Positions 1 through 11,285 of a stretch of 64,000 nt of DNA are shown one piece after another (within the stretch, counting starts at the first letter, position 1; every line of letters begins with the position of its first letter). The stretch comes from Megascapheus bottae (lineage: Eukaryota; Chordata; Mammalia; Rodentia; Geomyidae), in NCBI GenBank assembly GCA_024803745.1, contig JANJXV010000024.1, positions 19,539,927 through 19,603,926 on the forward strand, given 5' to 3'. A model generated the notes under the pieces. That model saw only the letters and a program-made list of their open reading frames with translations. It had not been told where the DNA came from and did no database searches. Both the position numbers and the translations under genes were made by a program.

Positions 1-165
1 ATAATCCTAGCTCCTCCAGAGACTGAGATCTGAGGGTTGTAGTTCAAAGCCAGCATGGGAAGAAATGTTCTCAAGACTCCATCTACAATTAACCAGTAAA
101 ATGCCAGTCTGAAGGTTTAGCTCAATTGCACTAGCCATGAGCAGAAAAACCAAGCTAAATCCCAA
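1..165 (+). mobile_element. B1-Geo SINE, cut by window edge
   Basis: Begins inside the B1 half (TAATCCTAGCT), continues through the CAATTAACCAGTAAAA linker and a diverged Geo half. Confidence 0.8.
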
Positions 166-960
166 GATAGCCGAAAAGTCATATGTTTAAGTAGTAATAA
201 AACCATGCTTCTGTCAACTGGGTTAAACAAGTTGAGAATGTCCCTAGGGATAAATCATGTCACATGTTTGTTTGAAAACTCTGCTGTGATATAATTTGTT
301 TTGAAATATAAGAGCCGTACGGGGAGCAAGATCCCATTTTAAATGAATGCAAAAGGCATCGGCGAGTGAACCAGAAGATAGCAAGAGATGAACCGCATCT
401 AGTAGCAAGGCTTAGTGGCTAATTTATAAACCAAAGGATCAGACGCAAATTACAATTAAGTCAACCTTGCTTTAAGAGGACAAAGAATGGGGACAGCAAA
501 GGGGGTCAAAAGAACAAAATAAAAAAGTCTTCTTGATTGGGGGAAAAATACACAGGTACAAAAACTTCCTATTGGGAAATATAAGATGTGCCAAGCTGAG
601 ATACTTTTATTCTTTCTGCCAAACCCTAGGGGAGAAACAGGCACTCCCAAGAGACAGCAGCTGCCATGCCACAGGGAATTACTTCTGTAGTTAATTCCGG
701 AAGAGGTTAGAAAACCCAGGTGAGACTCTCTGTACATAAAAGGCACCAGGGACTCTCATTTCAAGCCCTGGAGATCAATTTCCTAGCTCTAAAGCTTTGG
801 ATCACAAAAGCATGAAAGGTTTTCTCTGACGACACAGAGAAGGGACAGGGGCTGGGCCCAGACCCATGAAGCTCCGTGGCATGCCAGCAAGTGACTCAAC
901 AAATGCAGGTGTCACCCAGCGGTTCTGTGGGGAGCCCCCCCCCCCGCAATGCAAGAAGCT
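166..960. other. Unassigned non-coding sequence
   Basis: No recognisable repeat or gene. A 96-codon minus frame (456-746) lacks any domain and has a composition like its surroundings. Confidence 0.5.
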
Positions 961-1012
961 TGTCAAGATGCCTTCTCTCCCAAAGCCCAATAAATGCTTA
1001 TTGGATGTACAC
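961..1012 (+). repeat. L2-like 3' end fragment
   Basis: CCCAATAAATGCTTATTGGAT resembles the terminal AATAAATG-TTGAT segment of L2; very short. Confidence 0.35.
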
Positions 1013-1289
1013 CATAAATGTGTCCACGTGCCCTGGTCACCATCAGGCTGGTTCATTGCCCAGGCTCACATAAGCAAGATAATGAAGGTAACTGCTCTCT
1101 CCCACTGGAACCGTTGCTTGTCTGCAATAGTCACAGAATCAGGGACCTTTCAAGCTATGTGGACCCCTTGAGAGCAGCCAAACACGTTCTTGTACAAATA
1201 AGTCCCTAACAGTTTAAGGGCTAGCACAAGATGGCACACAGAGCAAGGAGGCTCTTCCATTCACACCATATCGTCCTAAAAGTGTTAGT

Positions 1290-1550
1290 GAAAGCCAGGC
1301 GCCCATGGCTCACACCTATAATCTTAATTAGCCAGTGGAGGCTGAGATCCAAGGATTATAGTTCAAAGCCTGTCCAGATTAAAAAAATCTGTGAGACTCT
1401 TATCTCCAATTAACCACCAAAAAGCCAGAGAGTTATGGCTCAAATGATAGAAAACAAAGGCCTTAAGCAAACAAGCTGAAGGAGAGTGCCCAGGACCTGA
1501 GTTCAAGCCCTAATGCCAGCACTAACAATAATAATAATTATAATAATAAT
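1290..1550 (+). mobile_element. B1-Geo SINE with AAT-rich tail
   Basis: CCAGGCGCCCATGGCTCAC start, linker GAGACTCTTATCTCCAATTAACC, diverged Geo half, and an (AAT)n-like tail at about 1525-1550. Confidence 0.85.
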
Positions 1551-1644
1551 GTCAGCAAAGAAAGTAAATTGGAAAAAAGCCAATTTATATTATAATTGAA
1601 TTGAAAGCATGTGCTAAATTTAGTTACTGAGACACACAAAGGCA

Positions 1645-1645
<1 letters not shown>

Positions 1646-1696
<51 letters not shown>
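1646..1696 (+). repeat. (GT)n microsatellite
   Basis: About 25 GT units, abutting an antisense SINE tail, so probably grown from that tail. Confidence 0.95.
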
Positions 1697-1699
<3 letters not shown>

Positions 1700-1922
1700 G
1701 GTCTTATGACTTGAACTCAGGGCCTAGGCACTATCCCTGAGCTTTTGCTCAAGGCTAGCACTCTATCACCTGAGCCACAATTCCACTTCCGGCTTTTTGA
1801 TGGTTAACTGGAGATTTTTAAAAAGTCTTGTGGACTGGGCTGGCTTCCAACTGCAGTCCTCAGATCTCAGCCTCGTGAACAGCTAAGATTACAGGTGTGA
1901 GCCACCAGCACCTGGTAGGGCA
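1697..1922 (-). mobile_element. B1-Geo SINE
   Basis: Antisense: Geo (CTTGAACTCAGGGCC ... ACTTCCGGC), the TTAACTGGAGA linker, then the reverse B1 ending GTGAGCCACCAGCACC. The 61-codon frames here are translated SINE. Confidence 0.9.
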
Positions 1923-2165
1923 TGTGTTTTTGAAGGTGAGGTGGCCAGCTCCTGGCTGCAGGCCTGGGTGGAAAGAAGACAGCATGTCCCTGGAAGGTGG
2001 AAGTGGAAAGCCAGGGCATGGCCCTATCATACTCTACAGAGCCAGAATCCAAATGGAATTACTATGTTTGCTTCTTTGCTAAACTGAGTCATCTTAACCC
2101 CACGGATATTGCATCCTCAAAACAAGATGCCCTTACACATACAACTGCTTTAAAACAAAAGTACG

Positions 2166-2365
2166 GGGCCAGGAATGTGGCCTAGTGGTAGGGTGCTGGC
2201 GTAGCGTGCACAAAACCCTGTGGTTCCCCGGAACCACATATACAGAAAAAGCCAGAAGTGGCACTGTGGCTCAAATGGCAGAGCTCTACTAGCCTTGAGC
2301 AAAAAGTGTCCAAGGACAGTGCCTGGGCCCCGAGTTCAAGCTCCAGGATTGGCAAAAAAATTTAA
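2166..2365 (+). mobile_element. IDL-Geo SINE
   Basis: ID-like half (ATGTGGCCTAGTGGTAGGG) followed by AAAGCCAGAAGTGG and the Geo half ending GGATTGGCAAAAAAA. Confidence 0.9.
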
Positions 2366-2647
2366 AAAGTAGCCAAATGATTAAACTGCTGGCCAACTTA
2401 GCAAATCTCTAGCTACTTGTATTCTCTTTCTACTTGTCCAAGAGTATTTAGGGTCATTAAGACTACTCTTCCCTCATTCCCATGTTTTACCTGTTCCCCC
2501 CCACTGCCCCCTCTCCCACCACTTAGAAAAACGTCTTCCTTTTCTTTTTTTTAATCCTAGGGGTATATCAGTTGCTCCTACCATATTACCGGTTCTCTGG
2601 CCAGTTTTTATTCTATTATAAGAAATACTATTTAAGATGGATTGTTA

Positions 2648-2890
2648 GAGCAGAATGCTGGTGGCTCATATCTACAATCCTAGCTGCTGAGGAACCTGAG
2701 ATCTGAAGATCATGGTCTGAAGCCAGTTCAAGCAGAGAAGTCCACAAGACTCTTAGGTTCATCTAATTAGCAAAAAGTGGTAAATGGAGCTGAGGTTCAA
2801 GTGATGAACCACAAAGCATCAGCCTTGAGCAAAGAAACCAAGCAAGCACAGGGCCTTGAGTTCAAGTCCCAGTATCAGCACAAAGATAGA
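2648..2890 (+). mobile_element. B1-Geo SINE, diverged
   Basis: TGGTGGCTCATATCTACAATCC through GTTCAAGTCCCAGTATCAGCAC, ending in a GATAGACAGATA tail. Confidence 0.85.
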
Positions 2891-3105
2891 CAGATAACTA
2901 GATGTGAGAGAGAAAGAAAGAGCTAAGCAAGAATGTCAAGTCCTAATAATTTAAAAATACTAGCAATAAAAAACATAGCTAATATTTAAAAGGATAACAT
3001 TTAAGTGAAATCATTCTGATAAAGGTGTTTTCAGAAAATTGTAGAACACCTTGCAATTCAACAGTCAAATAAAATGAGCAATATGTTATTTTCTATTTAA
3101 AAAAA

Positions 3106-3152
3106 GAATGCCAGGCCCCGAGTTTAAGCTTCAGCACCAGCACCAAAAACAA
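3106..3152 (+). mobile_element. Geo monomer 3' fragment
   Basis: Only CCAGGCCCCGAGTTTAAGC and the tail remain; a 5'-truncated insertion or relic. Confidence 0.55.
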
Positions 3153-3960
3153 ATATTTAAAAATAGAATTGCCATTACCACAAAACAGTGCTAAAATGAT
3201 GATATTGCAAAACATATTTAAAATGTATACTATTACAGTTAAATCATCCATATGGGAAACTCATGCTGGGATTTATGGACTCTTTCTTTGTATGGTTTTC
3301 TCTTTTGAGGAGATCAAGATAGGAACATGCTGATTTAACACAGACTGTGGTGGCATTTATTGGAAGATGCCATGTTTCACTTGGTGTGATTTTCTTCTTT
3401 CCTGAAGAAAACACAAGCCTCTCCTACCAACCTGGAAAGCAGGAGTGCCAGCACTTGAAACACCCAAAACAAACAAAATATTCAATTCACTAAGAACAAA
3501 AGGGAAGAACTTCGCTGCCAACCATCTGTTCTAAAATAATTTAATTCTAAACACAGTCCTGTAACAGCCGGGAAAAGGACACCAGCGGCTTGGAGATAAT
3601 CTGGTCTCGAATTCCAGTGGGGGCTGGACGGGCATACATCCTGTGACGAGGGACCAGCAGAGCATCAGGTCATCCCAGTGCCTCGGCCCATGACAAGGCC
3701 AGAGTAGCACACAGCAAACAGCTATGCTGTAGTCTAATGCCTTCATTCAGTACCAAATGAAGCTTTCTTTGACATGAAGGGAGCAGGAGGCTGAAGAGAG
3801 AGGAAGGTGGGTCTGACAGGCATAAAAGCCCTGAGAGCTAGACATTGTGGGTTGTATTTGGGCTGCAAGCAACAGTGTTTCCATTTGCTTGGGAGAATGG
3901 CTGACAGGCTATTTTGAGCAAAGCAAATATTTCAGCATCATTACCCTGAAGAAAAATCAA
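3153..3960. other. Unassigned sequence
   Basis: Mixed-composition sequence without recognisable repeat or exon. The 71-codon minus frame at 3531-3746 shows no domain. Confidence 0.5.
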
Positions 3961-3961
3961 C

Positions 3962-4190
3962 CTAGCCTGACACCTGTGGGTCACGCCTATAATCCTAGCT
4001 ACTCAGGAGGCTGAGATCTGAGGATCACAGTTCAAAGCCAGCCAGGAACAAAAAGTCCATGAGACTCTAATCTCCAATTAACCACCAGAAAACTGGAAGC
4101 AGTGTTGTGACTGAGGGGTAGAGCGCTAACCTTGAGCTAAAAGAGCTCAGGGACAATGCCCAGGCCTAGAGCTCAAGCCCCATGACCTAC
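3962..4190 (+). mobile_element. B1-Geo SINE
   Basis: Well preserved B1 half (GGGTCACGCCTATAATCC) and Geo half ending GAGCTCAAGCCCCATGACC. The tail passes into an AATG microsatellite. Confidence 0.9.
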
Positions 4191-4232
4191 AAAATGAATG
4201 AATGAATGAATGAATGAATGAATGAATGAATC
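4189..4232 (+). repeat. (AATG)n microsatellite
   Basis: About ten AATG units directly at the SINE tail. Confidence 0.95.
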
Positions 4233-4687
4233 AGCCAGGCACAAAGTACACCATTCACCTGGCAAGCAGAGTGAAGGGAATTGGGGGGATGTGGGGGGAA
4301 TAGCAAGCCAAAGACCATGCAAAAGTTAAACAGACCAAAAGCCTAGCACAGGATGGGTAATGGGCAAGAGAGAACAGCCAAAGGTAATATATGGCAAGAT
4401 GCGATAGCAGGCTTCTATAGTCCCAGCCTGTGAGGCGATGTACCAAGGCATGCAGATCTGAGAAATAAAACTGCCCCCAGCCCTCGTCTAAGTGAGGTTG
4501 TGTGCCACTGACCAACAAGCTGGGGCTGTGGTCTCTCGCTACAGAAACCACAGCCCACTATCAATTCTGTGCCCTCCTCCAGCTCCTCTGATCCATCTGG
4601 AGTTTCCAATATGCAGCTCTGATCAGTAATCCACTTCTATATGTCACCTAAAGATCATTCCATTTTTAAAGCCCTTCGTTAGTTCCT
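4233..4687. other. Unassigned sequence
   Basis: No repeat recognised. The 98- and 64-codon minus frames overlap each other in different registers and lack exon signals. Confidence 0.45.
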
Positions 4688-5136
4688 TTTATTTTTTATT
4701 GTTTTCTGTTGGTACTACGGAACTGACCCTTAGCTTTTTTCATTCAAAACTGGTGTTCTACCTCTTGAGTCATACCCTCACAGCTGATCTTTTTTTTTTT
4801 TGGCCAGTCGTGGGGCTTGAACTCTGTGCCTGGACAACTGTCCTTGAGTTCTTCAGCTCAAGGCTAGCGCTCTCCGCCACTTCCAGTTTTCTGGTGGTTA
4901 AATAGAGACAACAATCTCACAGGCGTTCGTGCGTGGGCTGGCTGTGACCCGCAATCCTCAGATCTCAGTCTCCTGAATAGCGAGGATTATAGGTGTGAGC
5001 CACCAGCACCCAGCCACACCCAACATTTTGCTGGTTAGCGGGAACTAACGAGTTTCTCGGAGTTGTCTGTCAGGGCTGCCTCCAATCTTCCTGAGTAGCT
5101 AAGGTTACAAGGCATAAGCCAGTGGCGCCTGGCATC
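4688..5136 (-). mobile_element. Diverged B1-Geo SINE interrupted by a second one
   Basis: Outer antisense halves at 4688-4790 (GGTACTACGGAACTGACCC) and 5016-5136 (GCTGGTTAGCGGGAACTAAC ... CAGTGGCGCCTGGC). A younger antisense B1-Geo lies between them at 4791-5015, with poly-T then CGTGGGGCTTGAACTC. The outer copy is visibly more diverged. Confidence 0.75.
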
Positions 5137-5139
5137 TTC

Positions 5140-5455
5140 AGAAACCCAAAGGCCTCAGCGGATGTACAGCCTTCCCTCCGAACCACCTAGATTGCTAAAG
5201 TCAGTCTCTGCCACACTCTAGCCACTCCATGACCTCTCACAATGCCATGTGTGCCAAGATCCTGCTCGAAGCTCGCCTCTTCATCTTCATTTCCTCATCA
5301 AATCCATATTGTGGTCTTGGTTTGCTCTACTGCCTCCTCTGGAAGACCATGAACTCCAGAAAAAGAGAGGCTTCGTCTTTCATCCATGTGTCTCCCATGT
5401 CCGGCCCAAAGCCCAACACATCCATTGATTTATTGAATCAAAATCCCTCCTGACC
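5140..5455 (+). repeat. L2-like ancient LINE fragment
   Basis: Contains the L2 3'-end style series (GAAGACCATGAACTCC... AGCCCAACACATCCATTGATTTATTGAAT), matching the conserved 'clue-to-AATAAATG' pattern loosely. The 74-codon frame at 5229-5453 lies wholly inside it. Confidence 0.5.
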
Positions 5456-5597
5456 AAAGGTATCACTTGTTAACCAATCAGAATGCCCCTTGTTGATGGT
5501 CCATGGTGTACAGAGATCAGCAAGGAAACAAGCAAGTTGCTGTGATGGAGAATGCAAGAGAGAAGGTCAAGAAAGGATAAGGAGCCGGGAAGATAGT

Positions 5598-5702
5598 CTA
5601 ATGGACTTTCTTGACAGGGCTGGCTTTGAACTACAATCCTCAGATTTCAGCCTCTAGCATACATAGCCAGGATTACAGGCATGAGCCTCCAGTGTCCAGC
5701 TT
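5598..5702 (-). mobile_element. B1 half of a B1-Geo SINE
   Basis: GGCTGGCTTTGAACTACAATCC to GATTACAGGCATGAGCC; only the antisense B1 half remains. Confidence 0.8.
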
Positions 5703-6112
5703 GCACATATTTTTTTTATGATTCAGTTCCGTCACTCACACACACAACCACATCCTTATGTTACAGAGTTCTAGTCACTGGCAATCTTTCCCAAACCCCC
5801 TCTTCTGCATGCTTATTGGTATAAAGCCCCTACTGATGAGCAATTAGTCATAACATTAGCTCCCTAAGTAGCTACAATTCTGACTTACAGTAGTTTATTT
5901 GAGAGCTACTTGGGACCCTAGGGATATGGAATACCATGAAGTTAATGTAAATACTGATTTGCCAAGAAATTAACCAGACTGAAAGTTAAATAAGCCAAAA
6001 GGCAGTATTTCTAAAGTCCTACCAGTGTAAAGAAATCTATAAAACGTCAATAGTAAAATAATGCCAATAAACCAATATTAGCATGCTTCAAACATAAAAT
6101 GTTCAGACAAGT
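5703..6112. other. Unassigned AT-rich sequence
   Basis: Nothing recognised between the two SINEs. Confidence 0.5.
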
Positions 6113-6338
6113 CAGTAGACCAGGCTTGTAAACCTAGCTACTGAGGGAGCTGAGATCTGAGGATGTCAGTTCAAAGTCAGTTCAAAGCAAAGTCCATGAG
6201 ACTCATCTCCAATTAACCCCTAAAAAAAAAAAGAAAAGAAAAAGAAAAATAGCCAAAGTAGTGCTAGAGTGCTAGCCTTGAGCAAAAAAGCGCAGAGACA
6301 GTGCCCATGTCCTGAATTCAAGCCCCAGGACTGGCATA
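6113..6338 (+). mobile_element. B1-Geo SINE
   Basis: Linker CATCTCCAATTAACCCC is followed by an expanded A-rich middle (AAAAGAAAAGAAA), then the Geo half. Confidence 0.85.
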
Positions 6339-6356
6339 CACACGTGTGCACACATA

Positions 6357-6397
<41 letters not shown>

Positions 6398-6403
6398 ACA
6401 CAA
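6339..6403 (+). repeat. (CA)n / (CG) microsatellite
   Basis: Alternating purine-pyrimidine run including CGCGCGCG then CACACA, on the SINE tail; Z-DNA-prone. Confidence 0.95.
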
Positions 6404-6806
6404 TTGTAACAAGGATCATGGCCTGCTCAATCCTAGTGGGTGGAGCAGAGGTGACCCTGGAAGCCCCTCATAGGTTTTAGTATCAAAGTGATACAGCTAG
6501 AAACTAGTTCCCTCTTCATGCCAAGCAGTTGGCAGTTCAAGAACCACCTACAAAGTGTTTCCACCCACAGCACTGACCCTGAATCTGAGGAAATCCTTGA
6601 TCTACCTACTGGTTTAGAGGAAATTTGGGGGGTTGGAAGAACATGTTAAATGACACTGTGAGAATATAGATAGCCAGATATAGAATGTGGGATATCTACA
6701 GGGATAAATGACCTGTTTTCCTTCACAAGTAAATAGCAGGAGCTTTAAAAAGCAAAGGAAAGAAACGTTTATAAAGTAGAAGAAATTTTTTTTTTAATTT
6801 ATAAAG
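6404..6806. other. Unassigned sequence
   Basis: No repeat family or exon recognised. Confidence 0.45.
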
Positions 6807-7052
6807 TTAGCCGGGCACAGTTACAGGCTCATGCCTGTAATCCTAGCTACTCAGGAGGCTGAGATCTGAGGATCACAGTTCAAAGCAGCCTGGGCTCTAA
6901 AGAATTTCTATAGATTAATCTCTAATTAATCTATAGAAAATAAGAAATGGGGGTGCAGCTACTGGGGTAGGGTGGAAGCCTTATGCTGAAGAGCTCAGGG
7001 GCAGTGCCCAGGCCCAGAGCCCAAGACCCACGCCCAACAAAAAATAAAAAAG
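6807..7052 (+). mobile_element. B1-Geo SINE
   Basis: B1 half intact. The linker region carries a small inverted repeat (TCTATAGATTAAT / ATTAATCTATAGA) in place of the usual sequence. Confidence 0.88.
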
Positions 7053-7063
7053 AAATTATTTTG

Positions 7064-7540
7064 GAGTTGGGAGTGTGGCCTAGTGGTAGAATGCTAGCCT
7101 AGTGGAAGAGTGCTCGCTTACAATGCACAAAGCCCTGGGTTCGATTCCTCAATACCACATAAACAGAAAAAAGCCAGAAGTGGCACAGTGGTTCAAGTGG
7201 CAGAGTGCTAGCTTTGAGCAAAAAGTATCCAAGGGCAAGCTGGGTGAGTGGCTCACACCTATAATCCTAGCTACCTGGGAGGCTGAGATCTGAGATTCAC
7301 GGTTCAAAGCCAACCCAGGCACTAAAGACCTTGAGACTCATATCTCCAATTAATAACTAGAAAATCAGAAGTGATACTGTGGCTCAAGAGGTAGGGTGAT
7401 AGCTTTGAGCTGAAGAGCTCAGGGAGAGTGCCCAGGCCCAGAGTTCAAGCCACACAACCAACAACAAAAAAATAAGTATCTAAGGACAGTACCCAGGCCC
7501 TGAGTTCAAGCCCCAGGATTGGCAAAAAAAAATTATTTTA
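7064..7540 (+). mobile_element. IDL-Geo SINE interrupted by B1-Geo (nested)
   Basis: IDL-Geo halves at 7064-7238 and 7471-7540. The ID half has a short internal repeat of GCCTAGTGG. The break carries a duplicated AAGTATCCAAGG (7223-7234) / AAGTATCTAAGG (7474-7485). Confidence 0.9.
7239..7470 (+). mobile_element. B1-Geo SINE nested in IDL-Geo
   Basis: GCTGGGTGAGTGGCTCACACC to CAACAACAAAAAA, bounded by the 12-bp target duplication, so it is younger than its IDL-Geo host. Confidence 0.92.
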
Positions 7541-7723
7541 ATTCTGTTGGGTGTGATAATTATATTATGAATATGGCTTTCTATTATCCTTATTAAAGAT
7601 ATGGAAATATTTATTGTGGTGAAGAATGATGTCTGGGATATGTTTTGTTTTTGTTAAAAAAGAAGTTGATGCTGTTGGGCGTGAGTTCTAATCTTTCAGC
7701 TTTTGTGTATGTCTGAATGATAT

Positions 7724-7950
7724 ATTTTGTACTGGGGCTTGAACTCTGGACCTCCCATTCTTGCTTAGCTTTTTTCCACTCATGGCTGCCACTATACTAC
7801 TACAGCTACAAGTTCACTTCCAGATCTGGGGTAGTTGATTGGAGATAAGAATCATTCATCTTAGTTTACCCAGGCTGGCTTCAACCCATCATTCTCAGAT
7901 CTCAACCTCCTGAATAGCTAGGATTATTATAAGCCACTAGCACCCAGAGT
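7724..7950 (-). mobile_element. B1-Geo SINE
   Basis: Antisense, moderately diverged: TACTGGGGCTTGAACTCTGG to AAGCCACTAGCACCCAG. Confidence 0.85.
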
Positions 7951-8007
7951 GGATTTTTAAAGTGCACATTAATTAAAGATATTCCAACTCTCAAAGATAA
8001 AATTATA

Positions 8008-8204
8008 GGGGGTTGGGAGTTTGGCCTAGTGGTAAGAGTGCTTACCTAGAATGCACAAAGACCCAGGTTCAATTCCTTAGTACCACATACACAGAAAAAG
8101 CCAGAAGTGGTGCTATGGCTCAAGTGGTGTAGCACTAGCCTTGAGAAAGCCAAAGGACAGTGTTCAGGCCCTAAGTTCAAGCCCCAGGACTGGCAAAAAA
8201 AATT
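8008..8204 (+). mobile_element. IDL-Geo SINE
   Basis: TTGGGAGTTTGGCCTAGTGG through CAGGACTGGCAAAAAAAA. Confidence 0.93.
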
Positions 8205-8209
8205 AAATA

Positions 8210-8402
8210 AGGCCGCGAGTTTTGCCTCATGATAGAGTGCTTGCCAAGAATGCACGAAGACCCAGGTTTGATTCCTCGGTACGACATACATAGAAAAAAG
8301 CCAAAGATGGTGCTGAGGCTCAAGTGGTAGAGCTCTAGCCTTGAGAAAGCCCAAGGACAGTGCTCAGCTCCTGAGCTCAAGCCCAGGACTAGCAAAAAAA
8401 AA
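8210..8402 (+). mobile_element. IDL-Geo SINE, adjacent to the previous copy
   Basis: Second, independently diverged copy in the same orientation six bases downstream (GCGAGTTTTGCCTCATGATAG). It was probably inserted into the previous A-tail. Confidence 0.92.
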
Positions 8403-8539
8403 ATTATTATTATTATTAAATAAAAAGATATAATTTTAGAAATAATAATCATTATTTGGTGTCTGAAAACATTGTGCATGTGAGAGAATACTCCAAAACA
8501 AATTGTCTGATTAGAAAGTTCAGCACCATCTTTAGAAAA

Positions 8540-8760
8540 ACACAGTCTTCAGCTCACATGTGTGATCCTAGCTACTCAGGAGGCTGAGATCTGAGGACTG
8601 GGGTTTGAAGTCAGCCTTGGCAGAAATGTCTGTGATACTCCTGTCTCCAACTAACCAGTAAAAAGCTGGAAGTATAGGTGTGGCTCAAGTGTCAGTCTTG
8701 AACAAGAAAACCAAATTAGAGCCTGAAGCTCTGGAGTCAAGCCTAGTACTAGCATACAAA
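8540..8760 (+). mobile_element. B1-Geo SINE
   Basis: Older copy; the tail continues as a (TA)n run to 8786. Confidence 0.85.
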
Positions 8761-8892
8761 AATATATACATATATATATATATATAAAGATTATAGATAT
8801 ATCATTGGCTGTGTGACTGAGTATTAAAATGAAGCTTTCCTTCCATCTCTCAAGTTCAAAGTTCCAAAGGGACCATGAATAAAGACTAAAGC

Positions 8893-9118
8893 AAGCTGGG
8901 CCTGTACATCCTAGCTACTCAGGAGGCTGAGATCTGAGAATCCCAGTTCAAAGTGAGGAAAGTCCCCAGGAGACTCTTATCTCCAATTAACTTCTTAGAA
9001 GCCAGAAGTAGAGCTATGGCTCAAAGTGATAGAGCACTAGCCTTGAGCAAAAGAGCAGAGGGACAATCCCCAGGCACAGAGATAAGCTCCACAAACACCA
9101 ACCAAAAAAAGAAAAAAA
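8893..9118 (+). mobile_element. B1-Geo SINE
   Basis: CTGGGCCTGTACATCCTAGC start and full linker CTTATCTCCAATTAAC; the B1 half is 5' shortened. Confidence 0.87.
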
Positions 9119-9868
9119 AAGGAGACTAAAGTAGGTCTTGAAATTTATGACACTTATGAAGAAGAAAGGAGGAAATTAGAATATTTCCAAAGTGGTACAT
9201 TTATTTTAGTCCCTTTCCAAAGAATAGATTAATGAAGTACAAAAATAACCTTAAAACACGAACAATGAAGAAGTTCCCATGGTCTCTTTTTCCCAAACCC
9301 TTTCACTAGAGTTTCCAGAAAGTGGCAAAGAAAAAAAAATCTGAATTCCTTTCTCCCCTATCCCATACCCAAAGGAATGTGAGTAAACAGTCGGTAATTA
9401 CCTGCCTGGAGAGAAAGACCTCTCCCTAATCAGAGGCCAGTTAATACCTTCCACATAATCGTTTAATGACCTAAGAGAGTCTCTATTAATAGACAGGCTC
9501 ACCAATCCCTCCCCAACACCCCTAGTTAGGGAACCTTCAGCTAGAGACAGCAGACAGAGTCCAGCTGAAGACACCAGCAAGGAACAGAAGAATCTCTCCC
9601 AGAGACCTGGGAATAAGGCGATGTGCAGCTCGTGTGTAGACATTAGAGAAAGAGTCCCCCAATAATCAATTTTTTGTCAGCTAAAGATGGGTGAAGGGAG
9701 GGAGAGAGAGGGAGGGAAAGAGGGAATATTGAAATGAATGCTACTCAACTGTATCATCAACTGCTCAAGGTGACAGTAAGTATTTCTGATCACTTTAGAA
9801 GAAACACAGCCAGCTTCAAGGTGAAGCTTGTAACGCCATAGCCACCACCTGTTCCACTCTCCTCCCTG
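9119..9868. other. Unassigned sequence with GA-rich patch
   Basis: Includes a GGGAGGGAGAGAGAGGGAGGG stretch near 9690-9725. The 81-codon minus frame at 9398-9643 has no domain. Confidence 0.45.
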
Positions 9869-10010
9869 TATTGTTTACGAAACCTGAGGCTCCAAAAGAC
9901 TGAAGTGCTCAAGTTCCACAACCAGCAAGTAGTAGACACAAGATTTAAACCCAGATCCATCTGATGTCAAAGCCATTTGTTCGGGCTATAACACTGCCTG
10001 GAATATATGG
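9869..10010 (+). repeat. MIR element
   Basis: Follows the MIR order: GAAACCTGAGGCTCCAAAAG, ...AGTGCTCAAGTTCCACAACC, AGTAGTAGACACAAGATTTAAACCCAGATCC. Confidence 0.7.
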
Positions 10011-10084
10011 TCCTACATGGAAGCAATATATAAGAAGTTAAAGAAAAAAGTGAAAAAAATTTTTAATGTTTTTTATTTTATTTT

Positions 10085-10318
10085 TGCTACTCCTTGACCT
10101 CAGGGCATAGGTACTGTCCCTGAGCCTCTTGGTGCTTAAGACAAGTACTCTACCAACTGAACCACAGCGCCATTTCCCCAGTTCTGGCCTTTTCTGAGGA
10201 GTTTACTGGAGATAAGAATCTCAGACTTTACTTCTCCAGCTGGCTTCGAACTGTGATCCTAAGATCTCATCTTCCTGAGTAGCTAGGATTACAGGCATGA
10301 GCCACCAGCGCTTGGCTC
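10085..10318 (-). mobile_element. B1-Geo SINE
   Basis: Antisense copy ending GATTACAGGCATGAGCCACC. Confidence 0.88.
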
Positions 10319-10385
10319 AAGAAAATGTTTGTTGGGTAGCTGTGCAAAAGATTTCATAATTACAAGGTAGAAAAGTCTTGTGCAT

Positions 10386-10425
10386 ATATATATGTGTGTG
10401 TGTATATATATATATATAAATATAA
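10386..10425. repeat. (TA)n/(TG)n simple repeat
   Basis: Alternating TATATATGTGTGTGTGTATATATA. Confidence 0.85.
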
Positions 10426-10552
10426 GAAAAACCTGTATATACTAAAACACAGCTTTGTGGATTATGTTCTTTGCACCTCAGTACCGGGACACTATTTTTA
10501 TATACCTTTAATTCACATTTTAAAGAAAAATACAATAAAAACAGCTGTACAT

Positions 10553-11040
10553 GTCCAGTGCCAGTAGCTTATGGCTACAATTCTAGCTATGCGGGAGGCT
10601 GAGATCTAAAGTTCATGGTTTGAAGCCAGCCTAAGCAGGAAAAGTCCGTGAGACTCTTATCTCCAATTAACTACCAAAAGTAAGGGGGAAAATAGGGCTG
10701 TGGCTCAAGTGGTAGAACACTAGACTTGAACATAAAGCTCAGGGATAGGCTGGGCGCAGTGGCTCACACCTGTAATCCAAGCTACTCAGGTGGCTGAGAT
10801 GTGAGGATCACTGTTCAAAGCCAGCCCAGGTACTAAAGGCCAAGAGACTCATATCCAATGAATCACTAGAAAAGGGAAATGGAGCTGTGGCTCAAAGGGG
10901 TGGTAGTCTTGAGCTGAAGAGCTCAGGGACAGTACCCAGGCTCAGAGTTCAAGCCCCATGACCCACAAAAAAAAAAAAAAAGCCAGGGATAATACTCAGG
11001 CCCTGAATTCAAGCCCCAAGACTGGTACCAAAAAACAAAA
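10553..11040 (+). mobile_element. B1-Geo SINE interrupted by a younger B1-Geo
   Basis: Outer parts at 10553-10747 and 10981-11040; the Geo half is broken at AGCTCAGGGATA, which is repeated as AGCCAGGGATA after the insert. Confidence 0.88.
10748..10980 (+). mobile_element. Nested B1-Geo SINE
   Basis: GGCTGGGCGCAGTGGCTCACACC to the A16-type tail; closer to consensus than its host. Confidence 0.92.
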
Positions 11041-11042
11041 TA

Positions 11043-11226
11043 AGGCCAGGAGTTTTGCCTAGTGGCAGAGTGCTTTTCTAGCATGCACGAAAACCTGGGT
11101 TCGATTCCTCGGTATCACATGCATATCAAAAAGCCAGAAGTGGTGCTGTGGCTCAAGTGCTAGCCTTGAGAAAGCCCAAAGACAGTGCTCAGGCCCTGAG
11201 CCCAAACCCAGGACTGGCAAGAAAAA
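11043..11226 (+). mobile_element. IDL-Geo SINE
   Basis: AGGAGTTTTGCCTAGTGGC to CCAGGACTGGC; part of the GGTAGAGC segment of Geo is deleted. Confidence 0.92.
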
Positions 11227-11228
11227 CA

Positions 11229-11283
<55 letters not shown>
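11227..11283 (+). repeat. (CA)n microsatellite
   Basis: Direct continuation of the IDL-Geo tail. Confidence 0.95.

Positions 11284-11285
<2 letters not shown>

Noticed and set aside
7064..7238. tRNA gene suggested by ID-half A/B boxes
   Set aside because: The ID-like halves keep box-like motifs but cannot fold as a full tRNA and are joined to Geo; they are SINEs.
11227..11283. CRISPR-like or satellite array
   Set aside because: Dinucleotide microsatellite only; no spacer/repeat structure anywhere in the window.
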